Notes under the pieces: model-generated | Told to the model about the DNA's origin: nothing | Databases searched by the model: none | The model's input: the letters and a program-made list of their open reading frames with translations, nothing else | Made by a program: the position numbers and the translations under genes | Assembly: GCA_038049695.1 (NCBI GenBank) | Contig: CP142461.1 | Span: 25,179,001-25,243,000 of the forward strand | DNA: 64,000 nucleotides | From: Cinnamomum chago | Taxonomy: Eukaryota; Streptophyta; Magnoliopsida; Laurales; Lauraceae | Reading direction: 5' to 3' | Part shown: positions 1-10,276 of the stretch, in pieces | Numbering within the stretch: the first letter of the stretch is position 1 | Layout: every line of letters starts with the position of its first letter

Positions 1-6
1 ATATTC

Positions 7-1599
7 CGTACGACGCGCCCGAGGTTTGTGTTTTAGCCTTTTTAGAACAGAACTCCATAAAGTGTTTTCCAGACCCAAGATTCGCCGAAGCTCGATTTAA
101 ACCGAAAGGAATCTCGAAATAACCTACATTGGGCGACTCAACGCAGAATCCCTTCAATTGGATTTTGAGGCGAAAGACTAGAGCCTGACACCCGAAACCA
201 CCGGTAGAGAAAAACGCGATCCCGGATTTTTCCAGAGGGTGCATTTGGACCAAGAGTCGAATGAAACAAAGAGTAGAGTCAAGAATTTCGTATGGCTGCA
301 TATATGGTGTTTTCGTACAGAAGTTCCGTACGACGCGACCGATGTTCGGGTTTTAGCCTTTTAAGACGCGGAACGCCCTTAAGTGTTTTCCAAACCAAAG
401 ATTCACCCGAAACCTGTTTCAAACCGAAAAGAGTCTCGAAATAACCTAAAATGTGCATCTCCACCAAGAAATCCTTCAAATGGATTTCGAGGCATAAGAC
501 TAGAGTACGACAACCAAAACCCAATTTAGAGAAAAACACAATCCTGGATTTTATTTTGGGAGTATTTGGACCGAGAGTCGCATGAAACACAATGTAGAGT
601 CACCAATTTCTCGAAGCCGCATAGATTTTTTTTTCGTACTGAAGGTTTGTACGACGCGCCCGAGCTTCGAGTTTTGGCCTTTTTAGAGCGGAACTCCCAA
701 AAGTGTTTTCCAAACCTAAGATTCGCCCGAAGCACGATTTAAACCAAAAAGAATCTCAAAATAACCTGCAATGCGCTTCGCAACCCAGAAACCCTTCAAT
801 TGGATTTCGAGGCGTAAGACTAGAGTACGACACCCAAAACCCCATTTATAGAAAAACACTAACATGGATTTTCAGTAGGGAGAATTTGGAACGAGAGTCG
901 CAAGAAACACAGTGTAGAGTCAATAATTTCATAAAGCCGCATAGATTTTTTTTTCGTACAGAAGTTTCCTATGACGCGACCGAGGTTCGGGTTTAATTAA
1001 GCCTTTTCAAAACAAAACTACCAAAAGTGTTTTCCAAACACAAGATTCGCCCGATGCCCGATTTAAACCGAAAAGAATCTCTTAAATAGGCTAATATGAA
1101 AGTGAAATTCCAATAACCTACAATACGCATCTCAATCCAGAATCCCTTCAATTGGATTTCGAGTCGTAAGAGTCGAGTCTGACACCCGAAACCCCCATTA
1201 GAGAAAAACGCAATCCCTGTTTTTCGAGAGGGTGTATTTGGACCGAGAGTCGCATGAAACACAAAGTAGAAGTTCTGTACGACGCGCCTGAAGTTCGGGT
1301 TTTGGCCTTTTCAGACACAGAACGCCCTGAAGTATTTTCCAAACCCAAGATTCACCAGAAACCTGTATCAAACCGAAAAGTATCTCAAAATATCCTAAAA
1401 TGTGCGTCTCATCCATGAACCCCTTCAAATGCATTTCGAGGCGTAAGACTACAGTACGACACCCAAAACCCTATTTAGTGAAAAACGCAATCCCGGATTT
1501 CCTATACGGAGTATTTGGACCGAGAGTCGCATGAAACACAGTGTAGAGTCAACAATTTCCTAAAGCCGCATAGATTTTTTTTTCGAACAGAAGTTTCGT
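7..1599. repeat. Five-monomer higher-order repeat, copy 1
   Basis: Five distinguishable monomer types (A-B-C-D-E) start near 7, 330, 651, 971 and 1279. Type B has CGACCGATGTT and a TTTATTTTGGGAGTATTTGG variant. Type C has GCCCGAGCTTCGAG. Type D has CTATGACGCGACC and GGGTTTAATTAAGCC. Each type resembles its counterpart in the unit starting at 2241 far more than its neighbours. The D/E junction here carries a short LTR-like insert near 1079-1111 and lacks part of the following monomer. Confidence 0.8.
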
Positions 1600-2240
1600 A
1601 CGACGCGCCCGAGGTTTGTGTTTTAGCCTTTTCAGAATAGAACTCCATAAAGTGTTTTCCAGACCCAAGATTCGCTGAAGCTCAATTTAAACCGAAAAGA
1701 ATCTTGAAATAACCTACAATGGGCGACTCAACGCAGAATCCCTTCAATTAGATTTCGAGGCGTAAGACAAGAGCCTGACACCCGAAACCCCCGGTAGAGA
1801 AAAACGCGATCCCGGATTTTTCCAGAGGGTGCATTTGGACCAAGAGTCGAATGAAACAAAGAGTAGAGTCAAGAATTTCGTATGGCTCCATATATTGTGC
1901 TTTCGTACAGAAGTTTCATACGATGCGACCGATGTTAGGGTTTTAGCCTTTTAAGACGCAGAACGCCCTTAAGTGTTTTCCAAACCAAAGATTCACCCGA
2001 AACCAGTTTCCAACCGAAAAGAGTCTCGAAATAACCTAGAATGAGCATCTCCACCAAGAAATCCTTCAAATGGACTTCGAGGCATAAGACTAGAGTACGA
2101 CAACCAAAGCCCCATTTAGAGAAAAACGCAATCCTAGATTTTATTTTGGGAGTATTTTGATCGAGAGTCGCATGAAACACAGTGTAGAGTCACCAATTTC
2201 TTAAAGCCGTATAGATTTTTTTTTCGTACTGAAGTTTCGT

Positions 2241-3845
2241 ACGACGCGCCCGAGGTTCAGATTTTAGCCTTTTAAGAATAGAACACCATAAAGTGTTTTC
2301 CAAACCCAAGATTCGCCGAAGCTCAATTTAAACGGAAAACAATCTCGAAATGACCTTCAATGGGCATCTCAACCCAGAATCCTTTCAATTGGATTTCGAG
2401 GCGTAAGACTAGAGCCCGACACCCGAAACCCCCGCTAGAGAAAAACGCGATCACGGAATTTTCCAAAGGGTGTATTTGGACCAAGAGTCGAATGAAACAA
2501 AGAGTAGAGTCAACAATTTCATATAGCTGTATATATTGTGTTTTCGTACAGAATTTCCGTACGACGCGACCGATGTTCCGATTTTAGCCTTTTCAGACGT
2601 AGAACGCACTTAAGTGTTTTCCAAACCAAAGATTCACCCGAAACCCGTTTCAAACCGAAAAGAGTCTCGAAATAACCTAAAATGCGCATCTCCACCAAGA
2701 AATCCTTCAAATGGATTTCGAGGCATAAGACTAGAGTACGACAACCAAAACCCCATTTAGAGAAAAACGCAATCCTGGATTTTATTTTGGGAGTATTTGG
2801 ACCGAGAGTCACATGAAACACAGTCTAGAGTCACCAATTTTTTAAAGCCGCATAGATTTTTTTTTTCGTACTGAAGGTTTGTACGACGCGCCCGAGCTTC
2901 GAGTTTTGGCCTTTTTAGAGCAGAACTCCCAAAGTGTTTTCCAAACCCAAGATTCGCCCGAAGCACGATTTAAACCAAAAAGAATCTCAAAATAACCTGC
3001 AATGCGATTCGCAACCCAGAAACCCTTCAATTGGATTTCGAGGAGTAAGACTAGAGTACGACACCCAAAACCCCATTTATAGAAAAACACTAACATGGAT
3101 TTTCTATAGGGAGAATTTCGACCGAGAGTCGCAAGAAACACAGTGTAGAGTCAATAATTTCATAAAGCCGCATAGATTTTTTTTAGTACAGAAGTTTCCT
3201 ATGACGCGACCGAGGTTCGGGTTTAATTAAGCCTTTTCAGAACAAAACTACCAAAAGTGTTTTCCAAACACAAGATTCGCCCGATGCCCGATTTAAACCG
3301 AAAAGAATCTCGAAATAACCTACAATACGCATCTCAACCCAGAATCCCTTCAATTGGATTTCGAGTCGTAAGAGTAGAGTCCGACACCCGAAACCCTCGT
3401 TAGAGAAAAATGCAATCCCGATTTTTCGAGAGGCTGTATTTGGACCGAGAGTCGCATGAAACACAAAGTAGAGTTAACTATTTCGTATAGCTTCATATAC
3501 TGTGTTTTCGTATAGAAGTTCTGTACGACGCGCCCGAAGTTCGGGTTTTGGCCTTTTTAGACGCAGAACGCCCGAAAGTTTTTTCCAAACCCAAGATTCG
3601 CCCGAAACCTGTATCGAGCCGAAAAGTATCTCGAAATATCCTAAAATGTGCACCCCATCCAAGAACCCCTTCAAATGGATTTCGAGGCGTAAGACAAGAA
3701 TACGGCACCCAAAACCCTATTTGGAGAAAAAAGCAATCCCAGATTTCCTATAGGGAGTATTTGGACCGAGAGTCGCATGAAACACAGTGTAGGGTCAACA
3801 ATTTCGTAAAGGCACATAGATTTTTTTTTCGAGCAGAAGTTTCGT
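2241..3845. repeat. Five-monomer higher-order repeat, copy 2
   Basis: The same A-B-C-D-E order, at 2241, 2561, 2882, 3201 and 3525, about 1.6 kb long. Between this and copy 1 lies one extra A-B pair (1600-2240), which fits unequal exchange within the array. The type-specific words of copy 1 all recur here, including GGGTTTAATTAAGCC in type D. Confidence 0.8.
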
Positions 3846-6660
3846 ACGACGCGCCAGAGGTTCGGGTTTTAGCCTTTTCAGAATAGAACTCCATAAAGTG
3901 TTTTCCTAACCCAGGATTTGCAGAAGCTCGATTTAAACCGAAAAGAATCTCGAAATAACCTACAATGCGCATCTCAACCCAGAATCCCTTCAATTGGATT
4001 TCGAGGCCTAAGACTAGAGCTCGACACCCGAAACCCCTGCTAGAGAAAAACCTGATCCCGACTTTTTCCAGAGGGTGTATTTGGACCGAGAGTCGAATGA
4101 AACATAGAGTAGAGTCAACAATTTCGTATAGCTGCATATATTGTGTTTTCGTACAGAAGTTCCGTACGACGCGCCCGAAGTTCGGGTTTTGGCATTTTCA
4201 GACGCAGAACATCCTGAAGTGTTTTCCAAAACCAAGATTCACCCGAAACCCGTTTTGATCCAAAGAGAATCTCGAACGAACCTAAAATACGCATATTCAC
4301 CAAGAATCTCTTGAAAAGGATTTCGACGCGTAAGACAGGAGTACGACCCCCGAAACCCCCGTTAGAGAAAACCTCGATCCTAGATTTTTCTAGTGGAAGA
4401 ATTTGGACCGTGAGTCGCTTTGAACACAGTGTCGAGTCAAAATTTTTGTTGAGCCGCTTAGTGTAAGTATTTGTATAGAATTTCCGTACGATGCGCCCGA
4501 AGTTCGTGTTTTAGACTTTTCAGACGCATAACTCCCTGAAGTGTTTCTCCAGACCCAAGATTTGTTAGAAACCCGTTTTAAACAGAAAAGAATCTCGAAA
4601 TAACGTAAAACGCGCATCTCAACCTAGAATCCCTTCCAATGGATTTCGAGGCTTAAGACTAGAGTACGAGACTAGAGTACGATCCCCGAAACCTCCGATA
4701 GAGAAAAACAAGATCCCGAATTTTTCTCGAGGGACTATTTGGACATAGAGTCGCATGAAACACCGGGTAGAGTCAACAATTTCATATAGCTGCATAGATT
4801 GTGTTTTCGTACAAAAGTTTCGTACGACGCGCCTGAAGTTCGGGTTTTAGCCTTTTCAGACGCAGAACTCCCTAATGTGTTTTCAAAACCTAAGATTCAC
4901 CCGAAACGCGTTTCAAACCGAAAAGAATCTCGAAAAAACCTACAATGCGCATCTCAACCCAGAATCCCTTCAGGTGGATTTTGAGGCGTAACACTAGAGT
5001 TCGACACCTGAAAACTCCGTTAGAGAAAAATGCGATCCCAGATTTTTCTAGACGGAGTATTTGGACCAAGAGTCGCATGAAACACAACGTAGAGTCAACA
5101 ATTTCATATTGCTTCATATACTGTGTTTTCGAACAGAAGTTCGGTACGATGCGCCCGAAGTTTGGGTTTTAGCTTTTTCAGACGCAGAACGCCCTGCAGT
5201 GTTTTCCAAACCCAAGATTTATCCAAAATCGGTTTCAAATCGAAACGAATCTCGAAATAACCTCCAATGCGCATCTCAACCCAGAATCCCTACAATTGGA
5301 TTTCGAGGCGTAAGACTAGAGCACGACACCCGAAAACTCTGTTAAAGAAAAACGCAATCCCAGATTTTTTTAGAGGGAGTATTTGGACCGAGAGTCGTAT
5401 GAAACACAGTGTAGGGTTATCAATTTCGTATAGCTTTGTATACTGTGTTTTCTTACAGAAGTTCCGTACGACGCACCCGAAGTTCGGGTTTCAGCCTTTT
5501 CAGATGCGGAACGCCCTGAAGTGTTCTCAAAACCCAAGATTCACCCGAAACCCGTTTCAAACCGAAAAGAATCTCGATATAACCTAAAATGTGCATCTCA
5601 ACCAGGAACCCTTTCAAATGGATTTCGAGGCGTAAGATAAGGGTACGACACCCAAAACCCCATTTAGAGAAAAATGAAATCCCGGATTCTCCAGAGGGAG
5701 TATTTGGAGCGAGAGTCGCATGAAACACAGTGTAAAGTGAACAATTTCGTAAAGCCGCATAGATTTTTTTTTTGTACAGAAGTTTTGTACGGCGCGCCCG
5801 AGGTTCGGGTTTTAGAGTTTTCAGAACAGAACTCCCTAAAGTGTTTTCCAAACCCATGATTCGCCCGAAGCCCGATTTAAACCGAAAAGAATCTCAAAAT
5901 AACCTACATTGCGCATCCCAACCCAGAATCCCTTCAATTGGATTTAGAGGCGTAAGACTAGATTCCGACACCTGAAACCCCTGTTAAGAAAAACGTGATC
6001 CCGAATTTTTCTAGAGGGTGTATTTGGACCGAGAGTCATATGAAACAAAGAGTAGAGTCAACAATTTCGTATAGCGGCATATATTGTGTTTTCGTACAGA
6101 AGTTCCGTACGACGCGACCGAAGTTCGGGTTTTCTCCTTGTCAGATGCAGAACACCCTGAAGTGTTTTCCAAAGCCAAGATTCACCCGAAACCCGTTTCA
6201 AACCGAAAAGAATCTCAAAAGAACCTAAAATGCACATATCCACCAAGAATCCCTTCAAATGGATTTCGAGGCGTAAGACTAGTGTATGACACCCGAAACC
6301 CCCGTTAGAGAAAAACTAGATCCCAGATTTTTCTAGAGGGTGTATTTGGACCGAGAGTCGCTTGAAACACATAGTAAAGTCAACAATTTTGAAAGTCCTG
6401 GGATCCTAACCCTAGAGGGGGGGTGAATAGGGTGAGCAACAAATATGACCAATTTAGACAAATTTTAATTTCTTAACATAAACTAGCCACAAGTGATGAT
6501 TTACTAGACAAGATGCAGAAGCTAAGAAAACAATCACCACAAGCAAACACCACTACACAAAGATTTATCGTGGTTCGGCCTCAATGCCTACGTCTACTAC
6601 CTGCTTGTGATCCAATCACCCCACCGGATTTCCACTAATTATGCTTTGAAAAAGTCTAAC

Positions 6661-6784
6661 TGGCCCGAACTGGGGACCGGCTTCTGGCCCGATCCCCAGG
6701 GAGGACCATTGGATCCCAGGGCAGCCTGGGATCCAGTGGTCCTCCCTGGTGATCGGGCCAGAAGCCGGTCCCCAGTTCGGGCCA
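6661..6784. repeat. 124-bp foldback palindrome (60-bp arms, 4-bp spacer)
   Basis: The left arm is 6661-6720 and the right arm 6725-6784, with spacer GCAG. The arms are complementary at 58 of 60 positions by direct comparison; the outer end reads TGGCCCGAACTGGGGACCGG. It is GC-rich inside an AT-rich LTR. Other LTRs of the family lack it at this place, going straight from TTTCCACTATTTATGC into the GCTAAGCAATAACC repeats, so it is an insertion. I see no clear target duplication. It could be a foldback or MITE-type element or a hairpin-forming remnant. Confidence 0.8.
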
Positions 6785-7440
6785 AGTAGCAGTGTTGTTA
6801 TGCTTTTTACTAGGCTAAGCAATAACCTTTACAATGTTGTTTTTCCTAGGCTCAACAATAACCTTTACAGGATGCTTTTCAAGGCTAAGCAATAACCTTT
6901 ACAATGTGCTTTTCTTAGGCTAAGCAATAACTGTTGGAAAATTGGTGGGCCATTCAGTTAGGTTTCAAAAACTTTTGACCCACTTGATGCAGGGATCAAC
7001 TATCTAGAAGGCAACAAACCCAATCCAGGATGTAATCCCTCAAACTCATAAACCATGTACAGCAACATAACCTATCTAGAAGATAGAAAATAGCACATAA
7101 ACATGCAGCCACGAAATCCACAACATACAAGGATGTAGATATACCTTTGGAGCTTGGTAGTGCTCTAATGGAGGCTTTGAGTTCTTTCCTTGATGATGAA
7201 CACCTTCACTAATCAAATCAAAATCTCCATCACCCTTTGATCTTCCACGCTATGTCCCATATCAGATTCTCTTTTCTCAAGAAGATGGTGGGATCTCCAA
7301 GAGAAAAACCCTAAAGGAAACTAGAAGAGAAACTAGAAGAGGGAGAGGAAGAGAGGATTGCAACTCTTGCACACACAAATGGTTGGGCGTGAATCCCCAT
7401 ATAGAGCAACATTAGGGACATCCAAACACTCTCCTCTTCT

Positions 7441-7642
7441 CCTTTTATAGCATTGAAGCCACCTCCTCTTACTAATTGGAATAGAAGTCTTACTTCCATT
7501 ACAATTAGTTGCTTACTACATCACAATTAGAAGTCTTACTTCAAACATGATTAGTAACTTCCTCTTTTACCAATTAAAATAGAAGTCCTACTTCCATTAA
7601 TAATTAGTAACTTACTATTACCACTATTAGAAGTCTCACTTC
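7441..7642 (-). promoter_or_regulatory. U3 promoter of LTR B: TATA box with four GAAGT-N3-ACTTC repeats
   Basis: On the minus strand a TATA box (CTATAAAAGG, 7441-7450) is preceded by four 13-bp quasi-palindromes GAAGT-N3-ACTTC, at 7484-7496, 7530-7542, 7582-7594 and 7630-7642. The same arrangement occurs in the + strand copy at 16489-16697. Tandem enhancer boxes in U3 are known from copia elements such as tobacco Tnt1 and Tto1; an enhancer role here is inference. Confidence 0.65.
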
Positions 7643-8860
7643 AAATAGAAATAGTAACTTTCTATTTCCTTTTAGAGTTCTACTATAATTAGTATCTTTC
7701 TAATATATTGGGCTAGCGTGGGGACCACTAGGGATTCCTTAGAAAGCTGGCTCCAACTGGGACACGCGACCCCACATCTCATGTGCAATCCGGGCCCACA
7801 GTTAATTGCAAATAACTTCACTATATAAATGCAATTGCACTCTAGTCTTAGGAATATATTTCAATGAAGACCCTAAACTTCCCAATTACCACAAGTAGGC
7901 CCCTCCATCATTATCCATGGATCAATTGGAATAAATCTGTCTCATCCAATATTAGATCCACATCTTTGAAAGTCCTTGGGGATCCGAACCCTAGAGGGGG
8001 GGTGAATAGGGTGAGCTTCATTTATGACCAATTTCAATCAAATTTAACTTCTTAAAAACAAACTAGTCATAAGTGATGATTATCAAACAAAATGCGGAAG
8101 CTTAATAAAAACAATCACCACAAAGCAAGCACCATCACACAAGGATTTATAGTGGTTCGGCCTCAATGCCTACATCCACTACCGGCTTGTGATCCAACAC
8201 CCCGCCGGATTTCCACTATTTATGCTTTTCAATAGGCTAAGCAATAACCTTTACAATATGCTTTCCAAGGCTAAGCAATAACCTTTACATTGATGTTTTT
8301 CAAGGCTTAACATCAACCTATACATTATGCTTTTATAGGCTAAACAATAACCTCTTCAACCACAAGGTTGGTTATCTCTCTAATTTAGTGTCTAACATAC
8401 ACTTGATGGAGATTCTATTTAGCTCATTACAATGCCTATTAAATAGGCGGATATGGAAGTGTAAAACTAATACACACACACACACACTATGAATGCAAAG
8501 ATGAAAGTATAAGATGTGTGTGTGTGATGTCCTCAATCATTTTTAAAATGAAAGCTCATAAATGTATGCCTAAGGCTTTTGAAAGTTTTAGCTCAAAAAC
8601 ATTTATGATTGAGGAAGGAATGCAATCACATGTTAAAAGTAACAACTTGTTAATGATATCAAAGTTACACAAGTTGTATGAAATTAATTAGCTCTAAACA
8701 TGTGATGCATAGGGATGTCAATCAAATCAACATGTAGCTCAAAACATAAAAATAGATTTGATTGAAAAGATGGGACAAATCATATTTAATTATAAATACA
8801 ACTTGAAAGTGATATACCTATCAAAGTAAGGCAAGTTGTGAAACTTTAAAACAATAATAC

Positions 8861-9458
8861 ACATATGATTTGTAAAGATGTTGAATCCTAAACATAAGAT
8901 ATATTTGAAAGAGATTTTCTTATGATGGAAAAACAACAACCAAAGATTCAACCAAGTATATGAATCATGTTACATATTTCATTAACATGATCTACTTAGA
9001 TTTACCAAAGATAAAGTATTACTTGGATTGAATCAAATGGTGATGCATCCAAAACAATAGATCTATTCAAAGTATAAAACATGCTAAGGATACAACACAT
9101 CATAGTTTATCATGTTACTAAAGATTTACCTAAGATAAAACAAAACATGAAAACATATGATTTGTAAAGAAGTTGAGTCCAAAACATAAGATAGTTTTGA
9201 AAGTGATTTTCTTATGATGGAAAACAACAACCAAAGATTCAACCAAGTATAGGAATCATGTTACATATAATTTCAAAGGTTCTTTCATTAACATGATCTA
9301 CTTAGATTTACCAAGATTAAGTACTACTTGGATTGAATCATATGGTGTTGTATCCAAAACAATAAATCAACTCAAAACATAAAACATGTTAAGGACACAA
9401 CACAAACATAGTTTAACATGCTAGAAATGATTTACCAAAAATAAAACAAAGCATGAAA
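8861..9458. repeat. Tandem duplication (about 300 bp, two copies) inside LTR C
   Basis: ACATATGATTTGTAAAGA starts near 8861 and again near 9153, and ACATATGATT a third time at 9459. The two units share their order of landmarks: AAAACAACAACCAAAGATTC, a run ending AACATGATCTACTTAGATTT, and a late segment with AAAACATG. They differ by scattered substitutions and small indels. Confidence 0.75.
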
Positions 9459-9627
9459 ACATATGATTAAGGAAAGTAAAGCCTACTTGGTGATTTAACT
9501 TCATTAATCCAAGCTTTAGCTTTCCTAATGCTCCCCTTCATCCCTTTGTTCATTTCCCTTCTATTTGCCTCAAAACCCCTCAAGGAGGGCCTTAAAATTC
9601 CCAACTTTTGGCAAAGGAAAGAACTCA

Positions 9628-9805
9628 TATTTATAGCAAAAAGTGCCCAACGGCTAGTCCTCGGTCGACCTGCACACAGGTCTCGGTCGACCGGGATCAC
9701 ACAACGGCTATATTTCTGACCGTTAGACAGCCCCAGGCAATTTCTGCCTGCAGTGTTCCCGGTCGACCGGGACCACTGGGCCGGTCGACCGGCCACACTG
9801 CAGTG
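9628..9805 (-). promoter_or_regulatory. U3 promoter module of LTR C
   Basis: On the minus strand the TATA box GCTATAAATA (9628-9637) lies next to an AACGG box (near 9648). This is followed by GGTCGACC palindromes near 9662, 9686, 9760 and 9782 and an AACGG...GACCGTT inverted pair near 9702-9724. This order is repeated in every LTR of the family in the window. Confidence 0.7.
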
Positions 9806-10173
9806 GCCAAAAATTCCAACTTTTGCAATATTTGAAGGTTTTCTTTGTGGAACTTTTTGGGCCATATAATCAAGCTTAAAAACATGTTTTAAATCATTCT
9901 ATGGGTTTTAAAACATGAACCATAAAAAAGCCTAAAACATTTTGAAAGATTTTAAAACTCATAGGCTAGCTTGATTTTCTAAAACTCTTTTCAAATCAAA
10001 TGCATCCAAGTTTAAAAACAAATCATGCATAAATTGAAACTTTTACAAGTCTTAAAAACAATGCATGAATAAAACAAGATTTCAAGTTTATCTAAAACAA
10101 TGCAAGTGTGTGAATCAAATGATGCTAGAATGATTATGCATCCATCAAATTGCAATCTACAAAAACCCTAACA

Positions 10174-10276
10174 ATTATCCTTGAGCCCCAATTAATTATA
10201 GTAATCATTTGGTACCGATCCAATTAACTCTTAATCGGAATTACCACAAGTAGGCCCCTCCATCATTATCCATGAA
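10174..10276 (-). mobile_element. Rearranged piece of LTR B
   Basis: 10174 to about 10240 continues LTR B (ATTATCCTTGAGCCCC onward). At ...CTTAATCGGAATT the sequence jumps back to repeat about 35 bp of B (ATTACCACAAGTAGGCCC) already present near 7885. It then passes at about 10276 into unrelated sequence. This is where the 5' LTR of the + strand copia element should be; that LTR is absent. A deletion or template switch using the short shared AATT is likely. Confidence 0.6.

Larger units (their letters stand above)
1..6389. repeat. Satellite array, block I (about 320-322 bp monomers)
   Basis: About 20 head-to-tail monomers. The landmark ACGACGCG (or a one-base variant) recurs near 7, 330, 651, 971, 1279, 1600, 1920, 2241, 2561, 2882, 3201, 3525, 3846, 4166, 4488, 4824, 5146, 5468, 5789 and 6109, mostly 319-324 bp apart. 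Exceptions are a short monomer at 971-1279 (small insertion plus deletion) and a long one at 4488-4824 (short local duplication near 4660). Each monomer also carries TCGAGGCGTAAGACTAGAGT and TATTTGGACCGAGAGTCGCA, or near versions. The block stops at 6389, inside a monomer, where an LTR begins. I see no coding function. Tandem satellites of this size are typical of plant heterochromatin or centromere-flanking DNA; the exact location is inference. Confidence 0.95.
7967..10173 (-). mobile_element. A-family LTR 'C', solo, inserted in LTR B
   Basis: It begins TGAAAGTCCTTGGGGATCC at 7967 and ends AAAACCCTAACA at 10173. It carries the family landmarks: G-run at the U5 end, the GTGGTTCGGCC block, GCTAAGCAATAACC units near 8237-8345, and the GGTCGACC/AACGG promoter module at 9648-9805. 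No partner LTR, primer site or polypurine tract lies next to it. The flanks join exactly into the intact B sequence (compare 16175-16195), but no 5-bp target duplication is visible. At about 2.2 kb it is longer than its relatives, partly because of an internal duplication at 8861-9458. Confidence 0.8.

Noticed and set aside
703..996. Open frames of 60-130 codons repeated through the satellite on both strands (e.g. ...VLAFSDAELPEVFSKPKIHPK...)
   Set aside because: They recur because the monomer does; 321 bases is a multiple of three, so frames can cross monomers. They differ in start and end between monomers, occur on both strands and have no known domain.
1..6389. CRISPR-like regular repeats
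   Set aside because: Repeats are adjacent 320-bp monomers without spacers, in a plant genome.
6661..6784. MicroRNA gene
   Set aside because: A hairpin of this size could be a precursor, but its inserted, near-perfect and GC-rich nature fits a foldback element better and no small-RNA evidence is available.
8470..8530. (AC)n and (TG)n runs that could pair
   Set aside because: Short simple repeats within an LTR, also present in weaker form in the other LTRs; ordinary microsatellite.
9467..9865. Open frames over the GGTCGACC clusters (also at 17205, 22567, 50693, 56534)
   Set aside because: They lie on both strands of the LTR promoter module and are present only because the GC-rich palindromes contain few stops.
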